NCBI GenBank assembly: GCA_001899175.1
Contig: MKVH01000025.1
Location: 1-64,000 of the forward strand
DNA length: 64,000 nucleotides
Direction: 5' to 3'
From: Candidatus Kapaibacterium thiocyanatum
GTDB lineage: Bacteria > Bacteroidota > Ignavibacteria > Kapaibacteriales > Kapaibacteriaceae
Shown here: positions 43,699-53,234 of the stretch, one piece after another
Layout of the letters: each line of letters begins with the position of its first letter
Numbering within the stretch: the stretch's first letter is position 1
Position numbers and translations under genes: made by a program
The notes under the pieces: model-generated
Databases searched by the model: none
What the model was told of the DNA's origin: nothing
The model's input: the letters and a program-made list of their open reading frames with translations, nothing else

Positions 43699-44818
43699 CC
43701 GGGCCGAGCAGTCCTGTCAGGGCCTCGTGCAGTGCTTCCCGAAGCGCGACCTTGGAATCCTTCGTCAACGTCACGCTCGCGGACTTCAACCTGTGTACCG
43801 TATCGTTCTCCTTGATACGGTTCAGCGAAAGCTCGATCACGGCTTCGTTGCCGGACTTCGTGATCGACCCCGTGATGATGTCCTTCACTTCGAACATGCG
43901 GAGGATCTTCAGCTCCGTTGCCGTCGCCGAATTGTAGTTCTCGACGAGGAACATTCCCGCAAGGGCGTACATCGAGTCGCGCGTCTCGATGTCGGTCACC
44001 GTATAGCGGTCGAGATCCTGCAATGCGTGGGCGACGGTCTGCACGGCGTCGTACGATACCGTCACCTTCTCCTTGAATAACGACCATTGCTCTCCACCGC
44101 CGAGGTCCTTGAACGTGATGCCGCCGACACTCACGAGTTCCGTCGGCACGACGCGGAAGGAACCTTCGGCATTCGCGAACAGTGTCGAATCGGCGATGCA
44201 CAGGGCGAAGGCGCGCTGGAACGAGGCCAGGATGGCCGGGTCCGCCATGACCTTCTCGGTGACGTTGTCATGATGACGGAGGACGGCATAGCCGATGCCC
44301 GACGTCGTGATACCCTCCGGAAGCCCGTCCGTGAGAATGACTTCCGTACGGATCAGATTGGCGATACGTGCCACGTTCGTGAAGACGATGGCATTCGTCT
44401 TCAGGATATGCGATGCCTCGGCCAGGGTCACCTCGGACGTCCGCTTCAGCGACCGTAATACGGAGTCGCGTTCGAAGCTGGACACCAGACGATACTTTCC
44501 CGACACTTCGAGCCCGAGGGCTACGCCTGCCTCGACCTTTCCGATCGACAGCGCCTTGTCCGCCGTATCCAGCGTGATCGATCCCATCAGCAGGGGGATT
44601 TCCGGAAGTCCCTGATCGGCAACGGAGTTCGCCTTCCATTCCGGTTGCCCACCGAGGGGCGTTCCGGAATGCCCGGGCATTCGGCCATATAGTGCCGTGA
44701 CGCACAGAAACAGGGCTGCAAGGACGTGTAATGTCTTGGTAATACGGACGTAACATCCACCTAACAGGCCGCCGATAGTTTTGCGATCGCAAGCAACAGG
44801 GGATAGTTGTTTGGTCAT
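43670..44818 (-). CDS. Exported protein of unknown function (possibly CsgG/TolB-N-like)
   Basis: This 382-residue frame begins MTKQLSPVACDRKTIGG and then has a hydrophobic export signal (TLHVLAALFLCVTALYG), so ~28 residues precede the signal; a shorter form with a non-ATG start is possible. The mature part has VALGLEVSGKYRLVSSFERD and AVIFTNVARI-like alternating segments and a C-terminal stretch (ILRMFEVKDIITGSITKSG) resembling proteins of the CsgG/FlgO/TolB-N fold, which sense or assemble envelope structures. This link is weak. It converges with and overlaps the large T9SS gene by 29 bases and is divergent from the TonB receptor. Confidence 0.6.
   Translation of the reverse strand: MTKQLSPVACDRKTIGGLLGGCYVRITKTLHVLAALFLCVTALYGRMPGHSGTPLGGQPEWKANSVADQGLPEIPLLMGSITLDTADKALSIGKVEAGVALGLEVSGKYRLVSSFERDSVLRSLKRTSEVTLAEASHILKTNAIVFTNVARIANLIRTEVILTDGLPEGITTSGIGYAVLRHHDNVTEKVMADPAILASFQRAFALCIADSTLFANAEGSFRVVPTELVSVGGITFKDLGGGEQWSLFKEKVTVSYDAVQTVAHALQDLDRYTVTDIETRDSMYALAGMFLVENYNSATATELKILRMFEVKDIITGSITKSGNEAVIELSLNRIKENDTVHRLKSASVTLTKDSKVALREALHEALTGLLGPVSAPRPEDR
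44776..44783 (+). promoter_or_regulatory. -7 box for the TonB receptor gene
   Basis: TAGTTTTG matches TAnnTTTG exactly, about 55 bases before the likely start. It lies inside the 5' end of the divergent gene. Confidence 0.5.
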
Positions 44819-44837
44819 TCAGTTCATCGTAGAGGTT

Positions 44838-47675
44838 GTGTTGAAACACTTCGGTACATCGGTCGCCATACTTCTTGTGACGTTCATGACGCCGGTTCTC
44901 GTCTGGGCACAAACGGGAATCATCGCCGGCAAAGTTACGGATGGAGAATCAGGCGAACCATTGCGTGGTGCCACCGTACAGGTGGTAGAAAACAAAAAAG
45001 GTGCCTACACGGACACGAAGGGTACCTTCAGGATCAAGAACATTGCGCCCGGTTCCTATACCCTCAAGTTCTCCTATGTCGGCTACAGCATGAAGACCGT
45101 CGAGAAGGTCGCCGTGACCGCTGACAAGACGGCAACCATCAACGTCGTCCTTTCCGTCACCAAGTCGTCGGCCAAGGAAGTCGTCGTCGAGGCCACGCGC
45201 GTCAACGACAACGCCGCAGCCCTGCTCGCCACGCGGAAGAATGCCGCCCAGGTGAGCGACGGGATCGGACGGGAAGAAATCTCCAAGCTCGCGGACAGCG
45301 ACGCCGGCCAATCGCTCAAGCGCGTTTCCGGTGTGACGCTCGTGGACAACAAGTTCGTCTACGTCCGCGGCGTGAGCGACCGTTACAGCAACACGACGTT
45401 GAACGGTGCTTCGCTGGCTTCTACGGAGCCCGACAAGAAGTCGTTCGCCTTCGACATGTTCCCGAGCGAGCTGCTGGAGAACGCCAACGTAGCCAAGTCC
45501 TTCACGCCCGACCTGCCCGGCAACTTCGCCGGTGGCCTGGTCCAGCTCAACACGATCGACTTCCCGAGCGGTACGAGCGTGAAGTTCAGCGCTTCGTCGG
45601 GCTACAACGACAACGTGACGCTCAAGACAGATCGCTTCCTGATGACGGAAGGAGGCAAGACGGACTGGCTCGGTATCGACGACGGCAGCCGGGCCCTGCC
45701 TGCAGGGTTCCCCGCATCGCGTCTCGAGATGAACGAGCTGCTCCGTGACGTGCGTGCCGGCAACCAGGAATCGATCGATCGCCTGAACGGCCTCGGCCGC
45801 TCCTTCCACAACAATCTCTGGTCAACGGGTTCCACTACCGCAGCTCCGAACGGCAGCTTCGGTGTGACGTACAGCGACCTCTTCAGCACCGGTGAAAGTG
45901 ATCAGTTCGGCCTCGTCGCCTCCATGTCCTACGGCAACAGCTACGGCCTGAACAACATCGTCCGCGGCGGCCTGCTGGCCAATCCGCAGGACTATCTCTT
46001 CCGCTTCCAGGGCACGCAGGCGAGCCGCTCCGTAAGCTGGGGCGGTCTTGTGAATATGGCCTACCGTATCGGTACGTCGACGACGATCAGCTTCAAGAAC
46101 GTCTACAACCGCTCGTCGGATTTCGAGAACGTCTATCTCTCCGGCGAGAACTACGCCCAGTCCATCGTGCAGCGACTGTTCAGCTTCCAGTTCGTGGACA
46201 AGACCCTCTATAGCGGTACGGTATCCGGCGAACACAACCTCCCCTTCAATAATGCACTGGTGGACTGGCGCGTCGGCTACTCGCAGTCCGAACGTGACGA
46301 GCCGGATTTCCGCCGTCTGCAGTTCATGCGCAACACGGCCGATTCGGGTCAACCGCTCTTCGCAGCGTTCGACCTCACACCCCAGGGTGCCGGATCGCGC
46401 GCGGGGCGCTTCTTCAGCAATCTCCAGGACAATGCCATCACGGGCGGTCTGAACTTCCAGCTTCCCGTTACCACTGACCTCAAGATCAAGGTCGGTGGTC
46501 TCGTCGAGAACCGCTCGCGCGTCTTCAAGGCACGCAGCATCACCATCGTACAGAGCTTCGACAACGACATGGCCGACAAGATGGTGATTCCGGACAACGA
46601 CGTAGTGCCGGACCTCAGTCCCATCTTCGCCGATTCCAACTATTCGACCAATCGTCTCAGCTATTCCGAGGATTCCAAGCTCAGCGATACCTACGATGCA
46701 CAGGAAAATCTCGTCGCCGGTTATGCGATGGTCGACTTCCCCGTGTCCATCGCCGGTGTCGATGTCCGCTTCATCACGGGTGCTCGCATCGAGAAGAGCA
46801 TCCAGCGACTCAACAGCTTCTCGGTGACGGACAATCCCGTCCATGTCGATCAGGATCTGCTCGACGTCCTGCCTTCGCTCAACGTCGTCGTCAAGCCATC
46901 GGATCTCATCAACGTCCGCCTCTCGGCATCGCAGACGCTGGCACGTCCGTCGTTGCGTGAATTCGCACCGTTCCAGTTCTTCGACTTCCAGCAGCAGGCC
47001 ACGATCGCGGGTAATCCCAACCTGCGCCGTACGCTCATCCAGAACTACGACGTCCGCTTCGAATACTTCACGGCACCGGGTCAGGTCCTTTCGGCCAGCC
47101 TCTTCTACAAGCGCTTCGACAATGCGATCGAGGAAACGCTCTTCCCGCAGCAGAGCGAGGTCGTGCGTTCCTTCGCCAACGCTTCGGGCGCCGCCCACAA
47201 CTACGGTGTGGAACTCGAAATACGTCAGGGGCTCGGCTTCATCGCCAACCCTCTCAACAACTTCATGCTGTCGCTGAACGCAGCGCTCATCCGCTCCGAA
47301 CTCACGGTATTCCAGGCCACGGTGCAGGACACGCGTCCGATGTGGGGACAGTCGCCGTACACGATCAACCTCGCGCTCTACTATGTGAATCCCGATTCGC
47401 GTACATCGGTCACGCTTGGATACAACACCTACGGCAAGCGGATCATCCAGGTGAATCAGGTGGGGACGTTCCAGGGCAATCCTCACGTCTACGAACTGCC
47501 GCGGGATCTCGTCGACTTCTCCATCATCCAGCCCGTCGGCGAAAGCTGGGAAATCAAGCTCGCCGTTCGTGACCTGCTCAACCAGCCACTGAAGTGGGAG
47601 CAGGAAGGTTCACTCGTCCAGTCCAACCTTCGTGGCCGCAGCGTTTCGCTCGGCTTCGGATACAAGATTCAATAA
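44838..47675 (+). CDS. TonB-dependent receptor with carboxypeptidase-regulatory-like N-terminal domain
   Basis: This ~945-residue outer-membrane receptor has a signal peptide (HFGTSVAILLVTFMTPVLVW, cleaved near AQ), a CarboxypepD_reg-like domain (IIAGKVTDGESGEPLRGATV), a plug (ISKLADSDAGQSLKRVSGV, FVYVRGVSDRYSNTTLNG) and a 22-strand barrel ending in SVSLGFGYKIQ. Plug details resemble outer-membrane receptors of the TonB/FecA-CirA group, rather than a SusC with a SusD partner; no susD gene is adjacent. Substrate is unknown. The start is uncertain: GTG at 44838 or TTG at 44841 gives a normal signal peptide. The following T9SS gene begins 34 bases later and may share its transcript. Confidence 0.88.
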   Translation: MLKHFGTSVAILLVTFMTPVLVWAQTGIIAGKVTDGESGEPLRGATVQVVENKKGAYTDTKGTFRIKNIAPGSYTLKFSYVGYSMKTVEKVAVTADKTATINVVLSVTKSSAKEVVVEATRVNDNAAALLATRKNAAQVSDGIGREEISKLADSDAGQSLKRVSGVTLVDNKFVYVRGVSDRYSNTTLNGASLASTEPDKKSFAFDMFPSELLENANVAKSFTPDLPGNFAGGLVQLNTIDFPSGTSVKFSASSGYNDNVTLKTDRFLMTEGGKTDWLGIDDGSRALPAGFPASRLEMNELLRDVRAGNQESIDRLNGLGRSFHNNLWSTGSTTAAPNGSFGVTYSDLFSTGESDQFGLVASMSYGNSYGLNNIVRGGLLANPQDYLFRFQGTQASRSVSWGGLVNMAYRIGTSTTISFKNVYNRSSDFENVYLSGENYAQSIVQRLFSFQFVDKTLYSGTVSGEHNLPFNNALVDWRVGYSQSERDEPDFRRLQFMRNTADSGQPLFAAFDLTPQGAGSRAGRFFSNLQDNAITGGLNFQLPVTTDLKIKVGGLVENRSRVFKARSITIVQSFDNDMADKMVIPDNDVVPDLSPIFADSNYSTNRLSYSEDSKLSDTYDAQENLVAGYAMVDFPVSIAGVDVRFITGARIEKSIQRLNSFSVTDNPVHVDQDLLDVLPSLNVVVKPSDLINVRLSASQTLARPSLREFAPFQFFDFQQQATIAGNPNLRRTLIQNYDVRFEYFTAPGQVLSASLFYKRFDNAIEETLFPQQSEVVRSFANASGAAHNYGVELEIRQGLGFIANPLNNFMLSLNAALIRSELTVFQATVQDTRPMWGQSPYTINLALYYVNPDSRTSVTLGYNTYGKRIIQVNQVGTFQGNPHVYELPRDLVDFSIIQPVGESWEIKLAVRDLLNQPLKWEQEGSLVQSNLRGRSVSLGFGYKIQ

Positions 47676-47709
47676 CCTCTCTAACCTTGTCAACCATTCG
47701 GAGTCGATC

Positions 47710-50700
47710 ATGCAACGACTGATTCTTGCTGCGGTCTTCGTCCTGTTGGGATGGTCCGCTGCATCGGCACAAAGCCCGACGCAGTGCACCCTCATCTCTC
47801 CCAACGGCGGCGAAACGTTCCGACCGGGCACTTCGCAGGACCTGCGCTGGGATACGACGGGTACGTCCCGCGCCCGCTGGCGCTTCCTGTTCGGTACATC
47901 ACCCGCAGGACCGTGGACGCAGCTCGTACGCGCAGACAATGTTCTGGACAGCGGCGCAACCCGCGGTGCTTTCGCCGGCGGCCTTCGTGTTCCTGCCGTG
48001 GCTACCACGTCGGGCTACATTCGCATGGAGCTCATCAGCGACCCTAACGTCTTCGATATTTCCGACAATCCCTTCACGATCATCCAGCCGCAGACGATCG
48101 TTCCCGATTCCATCATCAAGGGTGAGATCACGGGCACGGTTCATCTGCATCGTAACAAGATCTACGGTCTTCAGGGATATGTCTACGTGAACGATGGCGG
48201 CAAGCTCGTCATCGATCCGGGCACGATCATCGTCGGCGACACGCCCGGCAACAACTCCGCACTCATCGTCAACCGCGGCGGCAAGCTCATCGCCGAAGGC
48301 ACGAAGACGTCCCCGATCATCTTCACCAGCCGTGCCGCACCGGGTCAACGTGCACGTGGTGACTGGGGTGGTGTACTCATCTGCGGCAAGGCCCGCACGA
48401 ACCATCCTGCAGGTCAGGCCGCTCTCGAAGGTGGCGTGGCCGATGCCAACCCTGGCAAGGGCTGGTTCGGTGGTACGGACGACGACGATTCCAGCGGTAT
48501 CCTCAAGTATGTCCGCATCGAATTCGCCGGTATCGCAACGCAGCCGAACTCGGAGCTCAACGGCCTGACGCTCGGTGGCGTAGGACGCCGCACGGTGCTC
48601 GACTATATCCAGGTTTCCTTCGCCAACGACGATGCCTTCGAATGGTTCGGCGGCTCCGTCAACGCACGCCACCTCGTGGCCATCGGTACGCTGGACGACG
48701 ACTTCGACGGCGACAACGGCTGGAGCGGCAAGGTCCAGTTCGCCGTCGCACAACGCTACCGTACGGTAGCCGACGTGTCGACGTCGCAGAGCTTCGAGAT
48801 CGACAACGATGCGACGGGCTCGTTCAACAGCCCCAAGACGTCCGTCGTCTTCTCGAACGTCACGTCGATCGGTCCCATCCAGGACACGTCGTGGACGCCC
48901 GGTAACGGCGCGAACCAGTTCAGCTCGCGCTTCGGTGCCGCTGCACAGATCCGTCGTAACGCTCGCGCCAGCATCTTCAACTCGATCTTCCTCGGCTGGC
49001 CGCGCGGTATCGAAATCGCCCAGGTCCCGACGATGGTCGTCGCCTTCAACGATACGCTCAGCCTTCGTCAGAACTCGTGGTTCGGCATCAAGGGCACGTG
49101 GCTCAACCTCGCCGGTGGTACGCCCCCGGTAGGCATGGACGCCAACTGGATCGCCAAGGCCGGATTCAACAACACGATCGAGAAGGGCAATCCTCATGCG
49201 GCCTTCCTCGAGAATCCGTTCGCGACGGACGTCACCTTCTCGCCCAGGCCCCTTCCCGTCGCCACATTCCTCACGACGGCTTCCTTCACGAATACGGCCA
49301 ACGGTGTGCCGATCGACGATCCGTTCTTCGAACGCGTCGCCTATCGCGGTGCATTCTCGCCCACGGAAGCACGCTGGGACGAAGGCTGGACGAACTACGA
49401 TCCCGTCAACACGGAATACCGTGCACAACCGCTCGTACACATCCTCACGCCTGGTGCGGCTGCCGGCGAAACCTACGTCCAGGGTGCCAAGGTCGATATC
49501 ACGTGGGACACGACCGGTGGTGCAGGCAATCACTTCAAGTTCGAATTCGGTACGACGCCCGCAGGTCCGTGGACGGCGATCGCCGGTGCCGAGAACGTCA
49601 CGGATGCCGGTGCAACGCGCGGCAAGCTGACGCAAGGCTTCACGGTTCCGAACGTGCTCACGACGACGGGCTACATCAGGATGTCGCTGGTATCGGACAA
49701 CACGATCTACGACGTCAGCAACGTACCCTTCACGATCATCTCGGGCGTCGTCGATCCCGTCGTGCGCCTCATCGAACCCGGCACGAGCAACAGGACCTTC
49801 CGCGTAGGTCAGTCCGTCGACGTCCGCTGGGACACGACGGGTACGTATCGCAAGCACTTCAAGTTCGAATTCGGCAAGTCGCAGGACGGTCCGTGGGCCG
49901 CTCTGCCCGGTCTCTCCAACGTTCTCGACAGCGCTGCACGCCGCGGTGCCTTCGCCGGCGGTATCGTCTTCCGTCCGGCCGACGTCACGACGACGGGGTA
50001 CATCAGGATGACGATGGTCGAAGACCCGACGAAGTTCGACATCAACGATCAACCCTTCACGGTTACGGCTCCCGAGCCGGTGACGTGCGACTCGACGCTG
50101 ACGGGTGAGATCACCACGCGTGTGAAGCTGCACAACACGAAGGTCTACTGTCTCGACGGCTACGTTTACGTGAACGACGGTGCCGTTCTCGAGATCGAAC
50201 CGGGTACCATCATCCTCGGCGGTGTTCCGGGTACGAACTCGGCACTCATCGTCAACCGCGGTGGCAAGCTCGTCGCCGAGGGCACGGCCAACCTTCCCAT
50301 CATCTTCACGAGCCGCGCCGTTCCCGGTCAGCGTTCGCGTGGTGACTGGGGCGGTGTTCTCCTCTGCGGCAAGGCTCGCACGAATCACCCCGCAGGTCAG
50401 GCCGCCCTCGAAGGTGGCGTGGCCGATGCCAACCCGGGCAAGGGCTGGTTCGGCGGTACGGAAGACGATGACTCCAGCGGCGTTCTCAAGTATGTCCGTA
50501 TCGAATTCGCCGGTATCGCAACGCAGCCGAACTCGGAACTCAACGGTCTGACGCTCGGTGGCGTAGGACGCGGTACGGTGCTCGAATACATCCAGGTATC
50601 GCACGCCAACGACGATGCCTTCGAATGGTTCGGTGGTACGGTCAACGCACGGCACCTCATCGCTCTCGGTACGCTGGACGACGACTTCGACGGCGACAAC

Positions 50701-51690
50701 GGCTGGAGCGGCAAGGTCCAGTTCGCCATCGCACAACGTTATCGTACGATCGCCGACGTTTCGACGTCGCAGACGTTCGAAATGGACAACGATGCGACCG
50801 CATCGACCAACCAACCGCTCACGTCGCCGATCTTCTCGAACGTCACGTCGATCGGTCCCATCCAGGATACGTCGTGGACGCCCGGTAACGGCGCGAACCA
50901 GTTCAGCTCGCGCTTCGGTGCCGCTGCACAGATCCGTCGTAACGCTCGCACGAACATCTTCAACTCGATCTTCCTCGGCTGGCCGCGCGGTATCGAAATC
51001 GCCCAGGTCAACACGATGACGGCCGCCCTGAACGACTCCGTCCAGGTACGCAACAACTCGTGGTATGGTGTCAAGGGCACGTGGCTCAACCTCGCCGGCG
51101 GCACGCCTCCGGCAGGCATCGACGCCAACTGGATCTCGAAGGCTGAATTCGGCAACGTCATCGACAAGTCGTCGCCCGACGTCGCCCAGCTCGAGAACGC
51201 CTTCGCCACCAGCGTCGAATTCAATCCTGCTCCCAGGTCCAGCTCTCCCGTCCTGACGGGTGCCGGCTTCACGGGTAATGCCGACAACGCCTACTTCGAA
51301 CGCGTGAACTATCGCGGTGCTTTCGGCATGCAGCGTTGGGACGATCGCTGGGCCAACTACGATCCGGTGAACACGGAGTACAAGGCCCAGCCAGCGGTCA
51401 GTGTGGAAGAAGAGAATCCGCAAGCCGTGGCCATCACGGGTCGTGCATTCCCGAACCCCGCTTCCGATGCTTCGACGATCCGCTACGAACTCTCCCGCGC
51501 CGACGTCGTCACGATCCGCGTGGTCGACGCTCTCGGTATGCTCGCCTCGACGTTCATCGCCAACGAGCAGCAGGGTGCAGGTACGTACGAGTTCCGCCTC
51601 GTCACGTCCGATCTCGCGAACGGTGTGTACTACGTCACGATCAATGGCCAGCGCGGCACGATCACCATTCCGGTGAACGTCGTCCGCTAA
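47710..51690 (+). CDS. T9SS-sorted surface protein with two near-identical large modules
   Basis: This 1326-residue protein has a signal peptide (MQRLILAAVFVLLGWSAASA). Three Ig-like Kre9/KNH-type domains (PNGGETFRPGTSQDLRWDTT at ~27-120 and two near 577-795) alternate with two modules, residues 138-574 and 799-1228, that share most residues (GDWGGVL, NHPAGQAALEGGVADANPGK, FEWFGG, GTLDDDFDGDNGWSGKVQF). The modules are beta-helix-like and resemble T9SS-associated proteins of Bacteroidota. The last ~85 residues (AFPNPASDASTIRYELS...LANGVYYVTINGQRG) are a Por sorting domain. Many copies of this module type exist in the phylum; the function is unknown, perhaps adhesion. An in-frame upstream ATG at 47632 would precede the signal peptide and is rejected. 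Confidence 0.85.
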   Translation: MQRLILAAVFVLLGWSAASAQSPTQCTLISPNGGETFRPGTSQDLRWDTTGTSRARWRFLFGTSPAGPWTQLVRADNVLDSGATRGAFAGGLRVPAVATTSGYIRMELISDPNVFDISDNPFTIIQPQTIVPDSIIKGEITGTVHLHRNKIYGLQGYVYVNDGGKLVIDPGTIIVGDTPGNNSALIVNRGGKLIAEGTKTSPIIFTSRAAPGQRARGDWGGVLICGKARTNHPAGQAALEGGVADANPGKGWFGGTDDDDSSGILKYVRIEFAGIATQPNSELNGLTLGGVGRRTVLDYIQVSFANDDAFEWFGGSVNARHLVAIGTLDDDFDGDNGWSGKVQFAVAQRYRTVADVSTSQSFEIDNDATGSFNSPKTSVVFSNVTSIGPIQDTSWTPGNGANQFSSRFGAAAQIRRNARASIFNSIFLGWPRGIEIAQVPTMVVAFNDTLSLRQNSWFGIKGTWLNLAGGTPPVGMDANWIAKAGFNNTIEKGNPHAAFLENPFATDVTFSPRPLPVATFLTTASFTNTANGVPIDDPFFERVAYRGAFSPTEARWDEGWTNYDPVNTEYRAQPLVHILTPGAAAGETYVQGAKVDITWDTTGGAGNHFKFEFGTTPAGPWTAIAGAENVTDAGATRGKLTQGFTVPNVLTTTGYIRMSLVSDNTIYDVSNVPFTIISGVVDPVVRLIEPGTSNRTFRVGQSVDVRWDTTGTYRKHFKFEFGKSQDGPWAALPGLSNVLDSAARRGAFAGGIVFRPADVTTTGYIRMTMVEDPTKFDINDQPFTVTAPEPVTCDSTLTGEITTRVKLHNTKVYCLDGYVYVNDGAVLEIEPGTIILGGVPGTNSALIVNRGGKLVAEGTANLPIIFTSRAVPGQRSRGDWGGVLLCGKARTNHPAGQAALEGGVADANPGKGWFGGTEDDDSSGVLKYVRIEFAGIATQPNSELNGLTLGGVGRGTVLEYIQVSHANDDAFEWFGGTVNARHLIALGTLDDDFDGDNGWSGKVQFAIAQRYRTIADVSTSQTFEMDNDATASTNQPLTSPIFSNVTSIGPIQDTSWTPGNGANQFSSRFGAAAQIRRNARTNIFNSIFLGWPRGIEIAQVNTMTAALNDSVQVRNNSWYGVKGTWLNLAGGTPPAGIDANWISKAEFGNVIDKSSPDVAQLENAFATSVEFNPAPRSSSPVLTGAGFTGNADNAYFERVNYRGAFGMQRWDDRWANYDPVNTEYKAQPAVSVEEENPQAVAITGRAFPNPASDASTIRYELSRADVVTIRVVDALGMLASTFIANEQQGAGTYEFRLVTSDLANGVYYVTINGQRGTITIPVNVVR
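48121..49431 (+). repeat. Intragenic duplication, module 1
   Basis: This coding stretch recurs at 50104-51393. The central parts match closely at base level, for example from the GDWGG region to the IRRNAR region, including many silent positions, while the ends have diverged. Confidence 0.8.
50104..51393 (+). repeat. Intragenic duplication, module 2
   Basis: Second copy of the module at 48121-49431, slightly shorter near its 3' end (a gap where module 1 has TNTANGVPIDDPF and module 2 has TGNADNA). Confidence 0.8.
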
Positions 51691-51716
51691 GCTGCCGTCG
51701 GGTTCGAATCAATCGA

Positions 51717-51754
51717 GCGGTGGCGCACCGGAAGGTGCGTCACCGCTTTTGTTT
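51717..51754 (+). terminator. Rho-independent terminator after the 1326-aa gene
   Basis: GCGGTGGCGCACC pairs with GGTGCGTCACCGC (13 bp with one G-T pair) around a GGAA tetraloop, followed by TTTTGTTT. It lies 27 bases after the stop codon. Confidence 0.9.
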
Positions 51755-51806
51755 GAGACCAAGCCGCAAGTATTGTACAGGTCAACAAGGTAATAGGGAA
51801 GGTCAG

Positions 51807-52289
51807 CTACGCGCCTACCCAAGCCGCTTCCAGTTCAAGTCTTCGATAATTCATGGCCTGCTCGGTAGCGCCATAGTTCAGATCAGCCGGTCTTGGGCCG
51901 CCGTGCTCGTTCCAGAAGGAGCGTCGTAGCCGGTTACTCCTCACAACAGCGTTGTGAACCTCCTTTAAGGCGTCTAGGAACTGTGTCCATAATTCATGTT
52001 CGTTGTTGATATCGCCTATTGAACTGGATCTGAATGTGATGCTGTACAGTCTGCCCGATCTCTTCCCAATAGTAACTGTAAAGCTGGAGTCGATCTCAAC
52101 ATTGAGATGATCTTCGTCTGAAGAGGAATAGAGGAACTCGATTGATGCCGTTCTATGGATTGGTGACGAAAGCGCCCTCACCGCCCTCGGAATATCTCCC
52201 GAGACCGGTGTATACGTTAGCGGGGAATCTGGGTACCGGACATCCTTCAGGAACTCTGAAGGATCCAAGTCTATCCACTGGCTCGTCAT
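51807..52289 (-). CDS. Uncharacterised protein, partner of the two-TM protein upstream
   Basis: This 160-residue cytosolic protein (MTSQWIDLDPSEFLKDV...) has no recognised motif, signal peptide or membrane helix. It is predicted to be mixed alpha/beta with a VTIGKRSGRLYSITF strand pair and a charged, Arg-rich C-terminal helix region. Its ATG overlaps the stop of the upstream gene by four bases, so the two proteins are made together and probably act together. The pair is AT-richer than its surroundings and interrupts a conserved region, suggesting recent transfer. Confidence 0.65.
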   Translation of the reverse strand: MTSQWIDLDPSEFLKDVRYPDSPLTYTPVSGDIPRAVRALSSPIHRTASIEFLYSSSDEDHLNVEIDSSFTVTIGKRSGRLYSITFRSSSIGDINNEHELWTQFLDALKEVHNAVVRSNRLRRSFWNEHGGPRPADLNYGATEQAMNYRRLELEAAWVGA

Positions 52290-53095
52290 TGGGAACCTCC
52301 ACTCAATATGGCTTCCAAAGGCTCTGCCGCAAACTTACCGACCTTGTTTTTTGTCTGTCTACTGAACTTTGCCGGTTCGGTGGAATCGACGACCAAGACA
52401 CCCCAGTTTTCGTCATTTGCTTTCACAACTACAGCGTAGATGCTTCGAGACATTGGCCTGTTTTTTTTCAGGCGACTTTTAACAAACTCCAATGTGACAA
52501 AAGTATCCTGCGCATACTTGGATAGCTCATGATCTGTGCTGTGTGTTGAGATAGGATCCAGATTGAGGCTACTTGCCGTGCCTCCCTTTAACCAGGCTTC
52601 CCCAGCAATCCCATGACACCGCGTCTGAGAAGACGGAGGATCGAAGACCGTAAACGGAGATATATGAGAAACGTGCTGACCATATCGCATTAATGGAACC
52701 AGTTTGCCCACGGTAGCCTGGGCCTTGCGATTGACATGGATTCTCCAAGGCCACCAGTGTTCTCGGTACACAAACAATGTTACCCGGTTAATTGTATGAT
52801 CATTCTTCTCACCGCCGAATATGTCTTCGTGATGTTTCTGTAGTAACTTTTCGACGGCATAGATGGTTCGGGTTCTGACGCTATGCGACGTGACAACATT
52901 CTGGATCAGTATGATCGATCCTGCTGCGATCAATAGTGATACTCTCCATGTTGGACCTATCATTGTGCAGATTGTTATCGCCTTGCCTTCATACCATGAC
53001 TCTGGTGTCGCACCAAGAATCACACCGATGATTGTCGCAATAATCGAAGCGTAGTACAGTAGCCGGTACATCTTTGCACGACGTCGAATACTCAC
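52286..53095 (-). CDS. Two-TM membrane protein with a GAF-like cytosolic domain
   Basis: This 269-residue protein has two N-terminal helices (YYASIIATIIGVILGA and VSLLIAAGSIILIQNVV) and a ~190-residue cytosolic part with the strand and loop order of a GAF sensor: INRVTLFVYREHWW, a HGIAGEAWLKGG loop, then SIYAVVVKANDENWGVLVVDS and a final amphipathic helix VGKFAAEPLEAIL. GAF domains bind small ligands or nucleotides, and GAF proteins with membrane anchors occur in sensing and defence contexts. The GAF assignment is from pattern only. It is first in a two-gene unit with the orphan protein downstream. Base composition is AT-rich for the window. Confidence 0.65.
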   Translation of the reverse strand: MSIRRRAKMYRLLYYASIIATIIGVILGATPESWYEGKAITICTMIGPTWRVSLLIAAGSIILIQNVVTSHSVRTRTIYAVEKLLQKHHEDIFGGEKNDHTINRVTLFVYREHWWPWRIHVNRKAQATVGKLVPLMRYGQHVSHISPFTVFDPPSSQTRCHGIAGEAWLKGGTASSLNLDPISTHSTDHELSKYAQDTFVTLEFVKSRLKKNRPMSRSIYAVVVKANDENWGVLVVDSTEPAKFSRQTKNKVGKFAAEPLEAILSGGSQ

Positions 53096-53234
53096 AGGGT
53101 GGGCTCTACGAAATAGGGAAACAGCTGGTCTCTTTTGAGAAAAGATACGCGTAGACTTGACTCTTATATCTTACTGACTTGACGATTGCCGAACTCTGTT
53201 TCTACTTCCAATGAAAATTACTCTATCCCCCCTC

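Noticed and set aside
47899-51423. 1174-codon open frame antisense to the duplicated T9SS gene
   Set aside because: It is exactly opposite a well-supported gene with signal peptide and sorting domain. The product is Arg/Val/Asp-rich with no recognisable domain, as expected from antisense reading of GC-biased codons.
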